A stretch of DNA of 64,000 nt from positions 76,229 to 140,228 of the forward strand of contig CBFDBJ010000002.1 of NCBI GenBank assembly GCA_965603015.1, read 5' to 3'. Numbering within the stretch: position 1 is the first letter of the stretch; every line of letters begins with the position of its first letter. Positions 34,969 to 43,543 of this stretch are shown one piece after another. The notes beneath the pieces were generated by a model, which saw only the letters and a list, made by a program, of their open reading frames with translations, searched no databases and had not been told where the DNA came from. Source of the DNA: JAUWTJ01 sp965603015 (GTDB lineage Bacteria; Pseudomonadota; Alphaproteobacteria; M2410). The translations under genes were made by a program, and so were the position numbers.

Positions 34969-35670
34969 ATGATGTCACACAGGAAGTATGTCGCCGAACT
35001 TTCGAGCGTGGAGCGCAAGCAGCTTAGGGGGTTGATTTCCAAAGGCAAGGCTGCGTCCAAAGTGATACTGAAGGCGCGCATCCTTCTCAAGTCGGATCAA
35101 GGGCGAGCCGGGCCCGGCTGGAGCGATGAGCGGGTCTGCGAGGCATTGGATACCAACGGCTCGATGGTCATCCTGGTGCGCCGTCAGTTGGTGGAAGAAG
35201 GTCTGGAGACGGTGCTTGCCCCCAAGAAACGCAAGACACCGCCGATCCAGCCGATCTTTGGTGGAGAAAGGCAGGCGCGGCTGAGGCACTGGCGTGTAGC
35301 GCGCCGCCCGATGGCCACGCACGCTGGAGCATCTGCCTGCTGGCCGACAAGGTGGTGGAGCTGGGGTCGTGGAACAGGCTCACTTCAACACCCTTGGACG
35401 GGCCGCAAAAAACGAGATAAAGCCCGGCGCATCGCCGACCGCTTCGAATAGCATTACACACCAAAGCATGGCAGTTGGCTCAATATGGCTGAAGCGAGCT
35501 ATCTATCCTGGGCGACAGTGTCTGGCCAGACGCATCCACCATTCCACGGCGCTCAACAAACAGGTCACCGCCTGGTTCCGACGTCGCAACAAACACAATG
35601 TAACCGCCAACTGGCAATTCACTGCGAAAATGCGTGCATTAAACTGAAAACTCTATGGCAATACCGGCTC
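34969..35670 (+). pseudogene. Decayed IS630-family transposase with internal deletion
   Basis: The N-terminal HTH part is intact (ELSSVERKQLRGLISKGKAASKVILKARILLKSDQG..., GSMVILVRRQLVEEGLETVLAPKKR). After about 35270 at least two frameshifts are needed to follow the family (APPDGHARWSICLLADKVVELG, then VVEQAHFNTLGRAAKNEIKP). Then the sequence jumps to the C-terminus (LGRQCLARRIHHSTALNKQVTAWFRRRNKHNVTANWQF), so most of the DDE catalytic core is deleted. The element cannot move by itself. Confidence 0.82.
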
Positions 35671-35752
35671 GCCGCCAAAACAGTGTTCTTCAGCAGTAGT
35701 GGCGCACCTCAAAACAGTCCGTAGGCGGGCTGGTTTACCAGACAGCTACTCT

Positions 35753-37024
35753 TTACTGTTTTTCCACCGCGCACCAACGACAGATAAACAGTGCGTAGGT
35801 TCGAAGAACCTGACGAACAGATTCCAGATCTACACATTCGTCAATCCCGTGAATGTTTTTTGCTACCGGTCCGTAACAGGTCCCACCGGTCCCATCATAA
35901 AAATTAAAGGCGCGCAAATCCGTCGTACAAGTTGAGAGGTAGCTTCCTATTTCTTGCTGCGTCAAACTTTTGTGGCACTCCGAAAGCAATTCAATACCAG
36001 GGTCGTCCAAGTCAACCATATGTCCCTCAGACCGAAACCCGTGAAAACTGACGACCGGGAGCTCCGAGCCGAAGATATTTGACTTTCGGGTCGCCTCTTC
36101 AATCCGGTCTGTCACCTTTTGCATAATTTCATCTGCTGCCATCCCTGGCGGAAACCCGATTCTCCCCTCCAGATCAGCATAGGCAGGAACACTAGAGGGC
36201 CAATTCCCCCCCGAGATATTGCCGACATTGAAGTTATAAGGATGTTCAAGCTGATCGTAGGGAGTTCCACTTAAGCTTGCATTCAGATCGTCTTCCAGTT
36301 CTTTGAGATAAGGAATCAACAATTGCAGTTTTTCGATCGCGCTGGTGCCGCTGGAAGTGTCAAGCACGTGAACAGGAACACCCTTTACAACAATTTTGAA
36401 CCACAGCACTCCAACTTGACCTGCATAGATCTGGGGCCCGAAAGGCTCAGGGATCAAAACAAAGTCGCCATTGTAGCCGTGATGCAAGCATGCCAAGGCA
36501 CCATTGCCCGAACATTCCTCTTCAACTACAGCCTGGATTGTCAGTGGAGACGAAATTTTATAGCCCGCGTGGTGAATGGCATGTACGGCATAAATCATGG
36601 CTGCCACGCCGGCCTGCATATCACCGGACCCGCGACCATAAAGCCACCCATCCTTTTCCCAAGGTTCGTTTGGTGGTTGGGTCCACATATCAAATGGGTC
36701 GGCACTAACAACATCCAAATGACCGTTAAAAACCAAACTTTTGCCTTCGCCGTCGGGATTAAGACGCGACACCAGATTATACTTATCCTCATGATCCCAT
36801 TCAACCGGAGCATATAGCGGGTTTGAGGCCAATTCCTCACGCTTCATGGGAACCCGTGTAGTGGGCAGACTTAATTTACTCAGCTCACGTTCAACAACAT
36901 CCAGTGTGCCTTTTTCTTCGCCCAGAACACTGTATTCCCTCACCATCTCTTTTGTGAAGTCAATGACTGAAGGAAATAGATCGTCGCAGCATTTCAAAAC
37001 ATCTCTTTCTAACTCTTCCTGCAC
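35753..37024 (-). CDS. M20-family deacylase (ArgE/DapE-like)
   Basis: 423 residues. The start is a GTG at 37024 that overlaps the stop of the CoA-transferase B gene (TAGTG) and has GGGAGG five bases before; the longer frame to 37072 would lie inside that gene. The di-zinc centre is visible: FNGHLDVVSA (His102, Asp104), GRGSGDMQAG (Asp135), and VVEEECSG (catalytic Glu169 and metal Glu170). These enzymes remove an acyl group from an amino acid or diamine nitrogen in the cytoplasm. It is the last gene of an operon with both CoA-transferase subunits and an aminotransferase, which suggests that it frees the amine that is then transaminated. Confidence 0.88.
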   Translation of the reverse strand: MQEELERDVLKCCDDLFPSVIDFTKEMVREYSVLGEEKGTLDVVERELSKLSLPTTRVPMKREELASNPLYAPVEWDHEDKYNLVSRLNPDGEGKSLVFNGHLDVVSADPFDMWTQPPNEPWEKDGWLYGRGSGDMQAGVAAMIYAVHAIHHAGYKISSPLTIQAVVEEECSGNGALACLHHGYNGDFVLIPEPFGPQIYAGQVGVLWFKIVVKGVPVHVLDTSSGTSAIEKLQLLIPYLKELEDDLNASLSGTPYDQLEHPYNFNVGNISGGNWPSSVPAYADLEGRIGFPPGMAADEIMQKVTDRIEEATRKSNIFGSELPVVSFHGFRSEGHMVDLDDPGIELLSECHKSLTQQEIGSYLSTCTTDLRAFNFYDGTGGTCYGPVAKNIHGIDECVDLESVRQVLRTYALFICRWCAVEKQ

Positions 37025-37668
37025 TAGAACCTCCCAATGTCGGAGGGGACGATAAGGTCTGCTTCGGTGCAAGCGATCAACTCATCCACTTCAATATTGT
37101 CTGCGAGCTCGCGCAACTCCAATCCCTGTTCAGTGACATCCATTACGGCCTTATCGGTAATAATGCGCGACACGCATTCTTTCGCCGTGTAAGGAAGTTG
37201 ACATTCCTTGCGTATTTTAGATTTGCCATCCTTACTATTATGGCTGCAAAGAACGATGACGCGTTTGGATTTTTGGGCAAGTTCCATTGCCCCGCCAATG
37301 CCGGGTGAATAATACCCGGGAATTTTCCAATTCGCCAAACTGCCATTTTGGTCAACCTCGAACGCGCCAATCATCGTAATATCTATTTTGCCACGCCGAA
37401 TAAGGGAAAAGGAGACTGCACTGTCCATAATGGCGCTTCCAGAGCGCATTGAGACATAGGTTCCTCCTGCATCAATCAGAAACGGGTCAACCTCATGCTG
37501 TAAAGCTCTTTTCCATGATCCCAGGATACCGTTCTCTGAGTGAATGAGCACATCCATTTCATCCGACAGAAGCGGAAGAACTTTAGTTGGGAGTCCGATG
37601 CCCAGATTTACTATCTGACCATTCTCAATCTCTTGCGCCGAGCGCCTTATTATCCTGTCATCGTACAT
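37024..37668 (-). CDS. 3-oxoacid CoA-transferase, subunit B
   Basis: 214 residues of the class I CoA-transferase beta chain (ScoB/AtoA/PcaJ group). The catalytic glutamate is Glu45 in the SENG motif (HSENGILG), and the N-terminal NLGIGLPTKV and the later GAFEVDQNGSLANWKIPG... GIGGAMEL are typical. With subunit A it moves CoA, usually from succinyl-CoA, to a 3-oxo acid such as acetoacetate or 3-oxoadipate. It follows subunit A by three bases and overlaps the deacylase start. The acid in this pathway may be the 3-oxo product of the adjacent aminotransferase. Confidence 0.93.
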   Translation of the reverse strand: MYDDRIIRRSAQEIENGQIVNLGIGLPTKVLPLLSDEMDVLIHSENGILGSWKRALQHEVDPFLIDAGGTYVSMRSGSAIMDSAVSFSLIRRGKIDITMIGAFEVDQNGSLANWKIPGYYSPGIGGAMELAQKSKRVIVLCSHNSKDGKSKIRKECQLPYTAKECVSRIITDKAVMDVTEQGLELRELADNIEVDELIACTEADLIVPSDIGRF

Positions 37669-37671
37669 GGT

Positions 37672-38358
37672 CTATTTCCCCTGCCTGACTTTGTAGTCCT
37701 CTGTCAATTCTCCCAAAAGCACAACGTCAGAAACAAAGGCTGATGGCGTGTGTATTTGCGTAGGCTCCAAAACACCAGGCGGGTGTACTTCTTTTGCTTC
37801 TGCAATTACATGATCAGCAGCCATCGCCATCAAGGGGTTGAAATTCATCCCCCCACCATCGTATATTAGATTGCCAAACCAATCGGCTCTTGAAGCGTGT
37901 ATAAGCGCATAATCCGCTCTATAGGCATCCTCAATCTTAAATCTTTTCCCATCTCTGACAAAGATCTCAGAAGTATCCGTCAATTCTGTATCCAGTCCGA
38001 TATCCGAAAGAAACCCATAAAACCCAGCCCCTGCAACCCTGATTTTTTCCGCCAAAATACCCTGTGGAAAAAACCTTACCTCCAACTCTTCAGCATTCAT
38101 TTTTTCTACAACAAACTTATTCAATCCAATGTGAGATGTGGTCAAAATATCCACCTGACCATTCTCAATTAATTTGCTAATTCCCAAGGTTGTCTCATTG
38201 GCGTCATTTTTGATCAGATGAAGGTGTTTCTGACCCTGACGCAATAATTCATCTATGAGACAAAAAGGAGTGCCTGGGCTGCCGAACCCTCCAACCATTA
38301 TGGACGCTCCAAAGGGGATGGAGGCTATTACGTCCTCGATTTTTTTTCTCTTATCCAT
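37672..38358 (-). CDS. 3-oxoacid CoA-transferase, subunit A
   Basis: 228 residues of the alpha chain (ScoA/AtoD/PcaI group). The family opening SIPFGASIMVGGFGSPGTPFCLIDELLRQGQKHLHLI includes the CoA-binding glycine-rich GGFGSPGTP. The later IRVAGAGFYGFLSDIGLDTEL, YRADYALIHASRADWFGNLIY and MAADHVIAEAKEVHPPGVL complete the pattern. It forms a heterotetramer with the subunit encoded next. It lies 22 bases downstream of the class III aminotransferase on the same strand. Confidence 0.93.
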   Translation of the reverse strand: MDKRKKIEDVIASIPFGASIMVGGFGSPGTPFCLIDELLRQGQKHLHLIKNDANETTLGISKLIENGQVDILTTSHIGLNKFVVEKMNAEELEVRFFPQGILAEKIRVAGAGFYGFLSDIGLDTELTDTSEIFVRDGKRFKIEDAYRADYALIHASRADWFGNLIYDGGGMNFNPLMAMAADHVIAEAKEVHPPGVLEPTQIHTPSAFVSDVVLLGELTEDYKVRQGK

Positions 38359-38380
38359 TTATTACTACCAAAAATATTAG

Positions 38381-39718
38381 TTAGGTCATTGTCCGCTGGA
38401 ACTCGGCCAATGCCATATCCAGAAGCTCCAAGATTAAATCAACTTCGACTGCTGATATTGTAAGTGGAGGTGAAATCAGGAAGTGATCGCCCGCCAAGCC
38501 ATTAAGGCTACGTCTGGGATAGATCAGCAATCCAAATTTCTCTCGTGCGATTTCTGTAATGGAATTGAATGCGTTCATGGGGGCTGGGAACGGAGCCTTG
38601 GTATCACGGTCTTTTACAAGCTCGATTGCCTGCAGCAGGCCAATGCCTCTAACATGACCTACGATGGGATATTTGGTCTGAATTTCCTCAAGGCCTTGCC
38701 TAAGCTGGTGACCTCTTGCGACCACATTATCCAGAATATTCTCTTTCGCGATCGTCTGGATAACAGCCAGACCAGTGGCGCAGGCAAGGGGGTTTCCGGC
38801 ATAAGTATGCCCGTGCATAAACCCGCCATCATTCACAACGGGATCTACAATTTTTCGAGATGCAAGCATCGCGGCAACGGGATAATATCCGGCTCCCATA
38901 CCCTTGGCCAACGCCATGATATCGGGGGTCGCGTCCCAGTGCTGATAGGCAAACCACTGTCCGGTTCGCCCGACACCTGTCAATACTTCGTCGAGGATAA
39001 ACAGACAGCCAAATTCTTTGCAAAGCGCGCGGATCTTATCGAAATAACGTTGATTTAACATGCGGGCGCCCGTACTCGCACCGCCCACTGGTTCCGCAAC
39101 AATAGCAATGATACTTTCGCCGCCTTCAGTCTCAATTATGGCTCTGGTTTCAGCGACAATCCGATCTACATGTGCATTTTCGCAAGCTTCCTCCATTCGG
39201 TAGAAATCAGGACTCGGTATTTTAATCGAGCCTATCAAAATATCCGAATAATGGCATTCAAGAGGGTGGTAACCCGTAAGACCGAGCGCGCCCAACGTGC
39301 TTCCATGATACGATGGGCGCATTGAGACAAATTTCGTGCGTTGAGTTTCATTCCGTGTAATGAAATATTGTCTTGCAAGCTTCATGCAGGATTCGACGGC
39401 TTCTGACCCGCTGCCGACAAAGAATACTTTGTCCAGCTTATGATCGGTAAGCTCAACCAACTCAGACGCCAGGTCTATTGCCGGTTGATTTTCAAATTGC
39501 GTCCTGTAACTGAAAGCAATATTTTCAAGCTGATTGACCATCGCCTGTTTAATTACTGGATGATTGTGCCCCAGATTGCACGTGATGGCGCCCGCACAGG
39601 CATCCAGATAGCGTTTGCCGTCTGTATCCCAAATAAATACGCCATCCGCCCTGCATGAGATTGGGAGCTCAGGGCCTGTTTGGTAGAATATGGCGCTTCG
39701 TTTACTTTCAGTGTTCAA
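38381..39718 (-). CDS. Class III (omega-) aminotransferase
   Basis: 445 residues from a TTG at 39718 with AGGAAC upstream. Cofactor sites: GSGSEAVES at about 102-110, YHG at 137-139, the aspartate in ILDEVLTGVGRTGQ at about 241-253 and the Schiff-base Lys272 in LAKGMGAGYYPVAAM. It is distinct from the 21828 enzyme. Position in the operon amidohydrolase-aminotransferase-CoA transferase-deacylase suggests it deaminates the released amine or beta-amino acid to an oxo acid that the CoA transferase then activates. That flow is an inference from gene order. AT-rich codon use sets it apart from the core genes. Confidence 0.92.
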   Translation of the reverse strand: MNTESKRSAIFYQTGPELPISCRADGVFIWDTDGKRYLDACAGAITCNLGHNHPVIKQAMVNQLENIAFSYRTQFENQPAIDLASELVELTDHKLDKVFFVGSGSEAVESCMKLARQYFITRNETQRTKFVSMRPSYHGSTLGALGLTGYHPLECHYSDILIGSIKIPSPDFYRMEEACENAHVDRIVAETRAIIETEGGESIIAIVAEPVGGASTGARMLNQRYFDKIRALCKEFGCLFILDEVLTGVGRTGQWFAYQHWDATPDIMALAKGMGAGYYPVAAMLASRKIVDPVVNDGGFMHGHTYAGNPLACATGLAVIQTIAKENILDNVVARGHQLRQGLEEIQTKYPIVGHVRGIGLLQAIELVKDRDTKAPFPAPMNAFNSITEIAREKFGLLIYPRRSLNGLAGDHFLISPPLTISAVEVDLILELLDMALAEFQRTMT

Positions 39719-39737
39719 ATTATGTTCCTAACCAACA

Positions 39738-41450
39738 CTATTTTTCATATACAACCTTGCCGCCAACCATTGTCATAACAACAGAGGCGGTGAGTATTTC
39801 ATCTTCACTGATGGTCATAATGTCCTTGTCGAACACCGTCAGGTCAGCCTGTTTACCAACTTCAATTGTCCCGCGATCATTTTCCTGAAACGCGGCGTAG
39901 GCGGGCCAGAGCGTCAACATCTTCAAGGCAACGTCCCGACTGACGGCTTGTTCAAGATGCCAATCCTCGTTGAAATATCCATTCGTGTCCTTGCGGACCA
40001 CAGCGGCATAGAACTCAATCAGAGGATCCCCAATCTCAACAGGAGCATCGCTGCCACCAGCGATAATTAGCCCAAGGTCAATTAAACCCTTCCATACATA
40101 GGCATTCTTCACTCTCTCTGACCCCAGTCGTGTCGGCGCAAAATACAGGTCCCCAATCGCATGGGAAGGCTGCATGGAGGGGATAACACGTAACGTCTTT
40201 AGTCTTCTTTGTTGATCAGGGGCTATGACCTGAACGTGTTCTATACGCCAGCGAGGGCTTTGAACTTTTCGTTCTTCAAGTCCTACCATTTTGAAAGCTT
40301 CTTCATACCAATCAAGAACCAACCGATTGGCTTTGTCGCCTATGGCATGCGCTTCTACCTGAATACCAGTCCTCAGTGCAGAGATTAATATTGGTAGGAC
40401 TTCCTTTCTTGACAGCAACATCAAGCCAGTGGAAGCGTCATCCTCATATTCTTCTTCGAGTGCGGCTCCCCGAGATCCCAGAGCACCATCCGTAAATAGC
40501 TTGATCGCACGTATCGTAATCTGATTTTCAGCGCCGATTACCGGGCCTCCTTCCAGCAGACCGTGTATGGATTCATAGTCGTCAAAGGCGTAGTAAACCC
40601 GCAGGGCCAGTTTCCCCTCCGCCTCTAGTTCCTGAAGTATCTCGATGTCACTCGCATTGCCCCCGGCATTTTGAATCTGTGTCCAACCAAGCCTGACATT
40701 TCGCTCCATAGCCAATCGAAAAGCTTCCTTGTCTTCTTCTCTTGTCCTTGGAGGAATGAAACTGGTTACCAGGGTAGTTGCGCTGTCAATCAATATGCCC
40801 GTCGGCTCTCCATCCGCCGTTCGTTGGATGATCCCACCCTCGGGATCAGCCGTGTTTCGGTCGATTCCCGCCAATTCCAAGGCGTAGCTGTTGACCAGGA
40901 TTGTGTGACCATCGGACCGTTCCAGAACCACGCCCCGGTCATTGACGACAGGATCCAAGTCAAATTTGGTGGCAAATCTGTTTTCCGGCCAGTATTTCTC
41001 GATCCAGCCAACGCCCCGCAGCCACTGTCCAGGTTTGCCTGATTTAGCCTTTTCGCCAACCATTTGCATCGCATGCTGAAGGCTTGTGGCTTCCCGCAAA
41101 TCTAATGTGAGCTCTCTGTAACCAGTCTCTTTCAAATGCACATGAGCGTCTGTAAAACCAGGAAAGACAAACTGCCCCTTCATATCAATCTTCTCGACCG
41201 GGCCACACATATATTGACTGACATTTCCGACGGCAACTATACTGTCTTTCCGGATTGCCATGGAGGCAACAACATCCTGAACATCATTCCCGGTGTAGAT
41301 CATTGCATTGTGAACAATCAGATCTGCTTCCAGACAAACGGGGGCAGCCCCCCCTTCGCCTGCGGCACAAGACGACAGACAGAACCCAGCCAGAAATGCA
41401 GAGACCAACGTGATAATTTTCTCTCTCTGGCGTTTGGAAATTGGTTTCAT
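39738..41450 (-). CDS. Periplasmic lipoprotein amidohydrolase (YtcJ/Amidohydro_3-like), second copy
   Basis: 570 residues from the ATG at 41450 (GGGGAA upstream); a longer frame to 41549 lacks a site. The lipobox is LSSC (Cys28). Enzyme motifs: ADLIVHNAMIYTGNDVQ, GFTDAHVHLKETGYRE (HxH metal ligands), IKLFTDGALGSRGAALEEEYED, EAHAIGDKANRLVLDWYEEAF, RIEHVQVI and GGSDAPVEIGDPL. It is clearly a paralogue of the 28146-29855 enzyme. It heads the operon with the aminotransferase, CoA-transferase and deacylase, 20 bases before the aminotransferase. It probably hydrolyses an amide or cyclic amide in the periplasm. Confidence 0.88.
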   Translation of the reverse strand: MKPISKRQREKIITLVSAFLAGFCLSSCAAGEGGAAPVCLEADLIVHNAMIYTGNDVQDVVASMAIRKDSIVAVGNVSQYMCGPVEKIDMKGQFVFPGFTDAHVHLKETGYRELTLDLREATSLQHAMQMVGEKAKSGKPGQWLRGVGWIEKYWPENRFATKFDLDPVVNDRGVVLERSDGHTILVNSYALELAGIDRNTADPEGGIIQRTADGEPTGILIDSATTLVTSFIPPRTREEDKEAFRLAMERNVRLGWTQIQNAGGNASDIEILQELEAEGKLALRVYYAFDDYESIHGLLEGGPVIGAENQITIRAIKLFTDGALGSRGAALEEEYEDDASTGLMLLSRKEVLPILISALRTGIQVEAHAIGDKANRLVLDWYEEAFKMVGLEERKVQSPRWRIEHVQVIAPDQQRRLKTLRVIPSMQPSHAIGDLYFAPTRLGSERVKNAYVWKGLIDLGLIIAGGSDAPVEIGDPLIEFYAAVVRKDTNGYFNEDWHLEQAVSRDVALKMLTLWPAYAAFQENDRGTIEVGKQADLTVFDKDIMTISEDEILTASVVMTMVGGKVVYEK

Positions 41451-41701
41451 ATCAATTGTTCCCCGGCCATGGGCCGAACTTGGTGTATGACCCAGGGCCG
41501 AGTATTGAGTTCGGCAACGAAAAAATGTCATCTCGCCATCTAATCCCATAAAGACATCGTCGAAAAATGGCTGACAGTCAGAGCTATCTACCCCTTTAAG
41601 AAACCTTTGCCCAAGTTACAGTACCCCTTCAAAAATAGTCAGAAGCAGTAGCGATCAGTATGAGCAAGATCCTCACCATTCGTCAATTTGATTATTGTTA
41701 T

Positions 41702-41730
41702 TTCTATTATAATTGATATTTATAATAGAA
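41702..41730. promoter_or_regulatory. AT-rich perfect dyad upstream of the amidohydrolase operon
   Basis: TTCTATTATAA and TTATAATAGAA are perfect 11-bp inverted arms around a 7-base loop. It lies 250 bases upstream of the amidohydrolase start and 34 bases from an insertion-sequence end. It could be an operator or a relic of the element's end. The rest of 41451-41763 shows no gene. Confidence 0.45.
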
Positions 41731-41763
41731 ACTCACCACCTAAGCCAGGCAGTCAGGTGAGGC

Positions 41764-42108
41764 TGTCCGTCCCAAAAACCAGATTCTGCGATAGTGATGA
41801 TGCAACCCTCCGACCTTCGGGATACGATCGATGGTGTCGAATCTCTGAATCGGACGACTATCGGGAGCATCCTTGCCTAAGGAAAGGTGCGTACGCGATT
41901 GGTTATAATAGTCCGTGTAGCTTCGTAGGATCCGGCGCAGATGAGCCGCATTGAAGACGATGACGTGATCAAGACATTCCCTCCGTATTGAGCCGATCAA
42001 ACGTTCCACATGACCATTTTGCCACGGAGAATAGGGCGCCGCGGGACGGTCTCGTATTCCCATCGACTGAAGTCGTCGCTGAAATACATGACCAAAGGCG
42101 CGAGGCAT
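41764..42108 (-). pseudogene. Insertion-sequence remnant: C-terminus of an integrase-core transposase
   Basis: Only the C-terminal part is left: LQSMGIRDRPAAPYSPWQNGHVERLIGSIRRECLDHVIVFNAAHLRRILRSYTDYYNQSRTHLSLGKDAPDSRPI and KVGGLHHHYRRI. It is the same family as the 18 kb element and nearly the same as the fragment at 53890. The element end begins TGTCCGTCCCAAAAACCAGA at 41764. The N-terminal two thirds is gone; the break is near 42110. Confidence 0.82.
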
Positions 42109-42149
42109 TTTTATCCAAAACCCGGGTGACGGTCGCAGTACCAGCTATC

Positions 42150-42243
42150 GATTGTCTGACAGGCTCGAGTAGTAATTCCGTTCGGAATTCCTGCCTGCGC
42201 GGTGCGAACAGGGAATTTATTCTGTGAACAGGGAAACTTTTCC
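42150..42243. repeat. Short ACAGGGAA repeat block
   Basis: Contains AATTCCGTTCGGAATT, an inverted repeat, and two GAACAGGGAA copies (GAACAGGGAATTTATTCTG, TGAACAGGGAAAC). It is the same kind of block as 16419-16582 and also adjoins accessory elements. It lies just downstream of the gabT-like stop. Confidence 0.45.
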
Positions 42244-42247
42244 AGAC

Positions 42248-43543
42248 TCATTGTGATGCCTTTGCGGCCTCCAGGCTCTGTTCCAAAATGTCCATTCCTT
42301 CACCAATGAGATCATTGGAAGCCGTAAGTGGTGCCAGGAAACGTATGACATTGCCGCGCACGCCGCAAGAAAGCAGGATCAGCCCTCGTCTTTGCGCCTC
42401 CTGGACAATGGCCTTGGTGAGGTTCGGGTCCGGCCTTGAGGCATCTCCCTCTTGTACAAGTTCCATCGCTACCATCGCACCGAGCGCTCGGATATCGCCA
42501 ATCGCGCCTTGCACCGTGTTCTTTGCTGCAAGGTCCTGGAGGCGTGACACCATGAGGCCGCCGATTTCGTTGGCTCGCTCACAAAGTTTTTCATCTTCGA
42601 TGACCTTCATGACTGCAATGCCCGCCGCGCAGCCCATAGGCGAGCCGCCATAGGTGCCGCCGAGACCGCCAGGTCCAGGGGCGTCCATAATTTCAGCCTT
42701 GCCGGTTACAGCTGAAATCGGGAAGCCGCCCGCCATGCTTTTCGCCATAGTCATCAAGTCCGGTTCAACGCCCGCATAGTCCATCGCAAACATTTTCCCG
42801 GTACGGGCAAATCCTGTTTGAATTTCGTCCGCAATCAGAAGGATACCGTATTCATCGCACCTCTTGCGCAGAGCCTGCAAGAATTCAGGCGAAGCTATAT
42901 AGAATCCGCCTTCACCCTGTACCGGCTCAATGATAATCGCCGCAACGCGTTCCGGCTCAACGTCCGCCTTGAAGAGATTTTCCAGACCGTTGAGCGCATC
43001 TTCTTCCGTTATTCCAAGATAGTCCGCCGGGTACGGCACATGATAAACTTCCGGCGCGAAAGGGCCAAAGCCGGCCTTGTAGGGCACGACCTTGCCGGTC
43101 AGTGCCATCGCAAAATTTGTCCGCCCGTGGAAGCCACCGGAGAAGGAAATGATCGCCGTGCGCTTTGTATAGGCGCGGGCAATTTTCACAGCATTTTCTA
43201 CTGCTTCCGCACCTGTGGTGAGGAAGATTGTCTTCTTCGTGCTTGGTCCTGGAGCCGCTTCATTGATCTGAGACGCCAGCGTCAGATAGCTGTCATAGGG
43301 CGTAACCTGAAAGCAAGTGTGCGAGAAATTTTCAAGCTGGTCTTTGACCGCCGCCATAACGACAGGATGATTGTGACCGGTATTGACTACGGCAATGCCA
43401 GAGGCGAAATCAATATAGCGATTACCTTCAACATCCCAGATTTCCGAGTTCAGGGCCCTTTGGGCAAAGACCGGATGCATGGTTGAAACGCCCCGCGGGA
43501 CCACCGCTTCTCTTTGAGCCTGCAGCTCTGCATTCGTCGTCAT
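42248..43543 (-). CDS. gabT: 4-aminobutyrate/5-aminovalerate aminotransferase
   Basis: 431 residues, class III aminotransferase of the GabT/DavT branch. It has GAEAVENAVKIAR at 111-123, FHGRT, EPVQGEGGFY, IADEIQTGFARTG at about 238-249 and the Schiff-base Lys268 in MAKSMAGGFPISAV, the same residue number as in E. coli GabT. It converts GABA (or 5-aminovalerate) plus 2-oxoglutarate to the semialdehyde plus glutamate. An AGGAGG site precedes the ATG, which overlaps the dehydrogenase stop (ATGA), so the two are coupled. With the upstream nitrilase it may act on an omega-amino acid released from an amide. GabT and DavT cannot be told apart by eye. Confidence 0.92.
   Translation of the reverse strand: MTTNAELQAQREAVVPRGVSTMHPVFAQRALNSEIWDVEGNRYIDFASGIAVVNTGHNHPVVMAAVKDQLENFSHTCFQVTPYDSYLTLASQINEAAPGPSTKKTIFLTTGAEAVENAVKIARAYTKRTAIISFSGGFHGRTNFAMALTGKVVPYKAGFGPFAPEVYHVPYPADYLGITEEDALNGLENLFKADVEPERVAAIIIEPVQGEGGFYIASPEFLQALRKRCDEYGILLIADEIQTGFARTGKMFAMDYAGVEPDLMTMAKSMAGGFPISAVTGKAEIMDAPGPGGLGGTYGGSPMGCAAGIAVMKVIEDEKLCERANEIGGLMVSRLQDLAAKNTVQGAIGDIRALGAMVAMELVQEGDASRPDPNLTKAIVQEAQRRGLILLSCGVRGNVIRFLAPLTASNDLIGEGMDILEQSLEAAKASQ

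Noticed and set aside
32647..41450. A microcystin-type (mlr) degradation cluster, because of the beta-lactamase-fold hydrolase and beta-amino acid idea
   Set aside because: No MlrA-like membrane protease, MlrC-like metallopeptidase or MlrD-like carrier was recognised.
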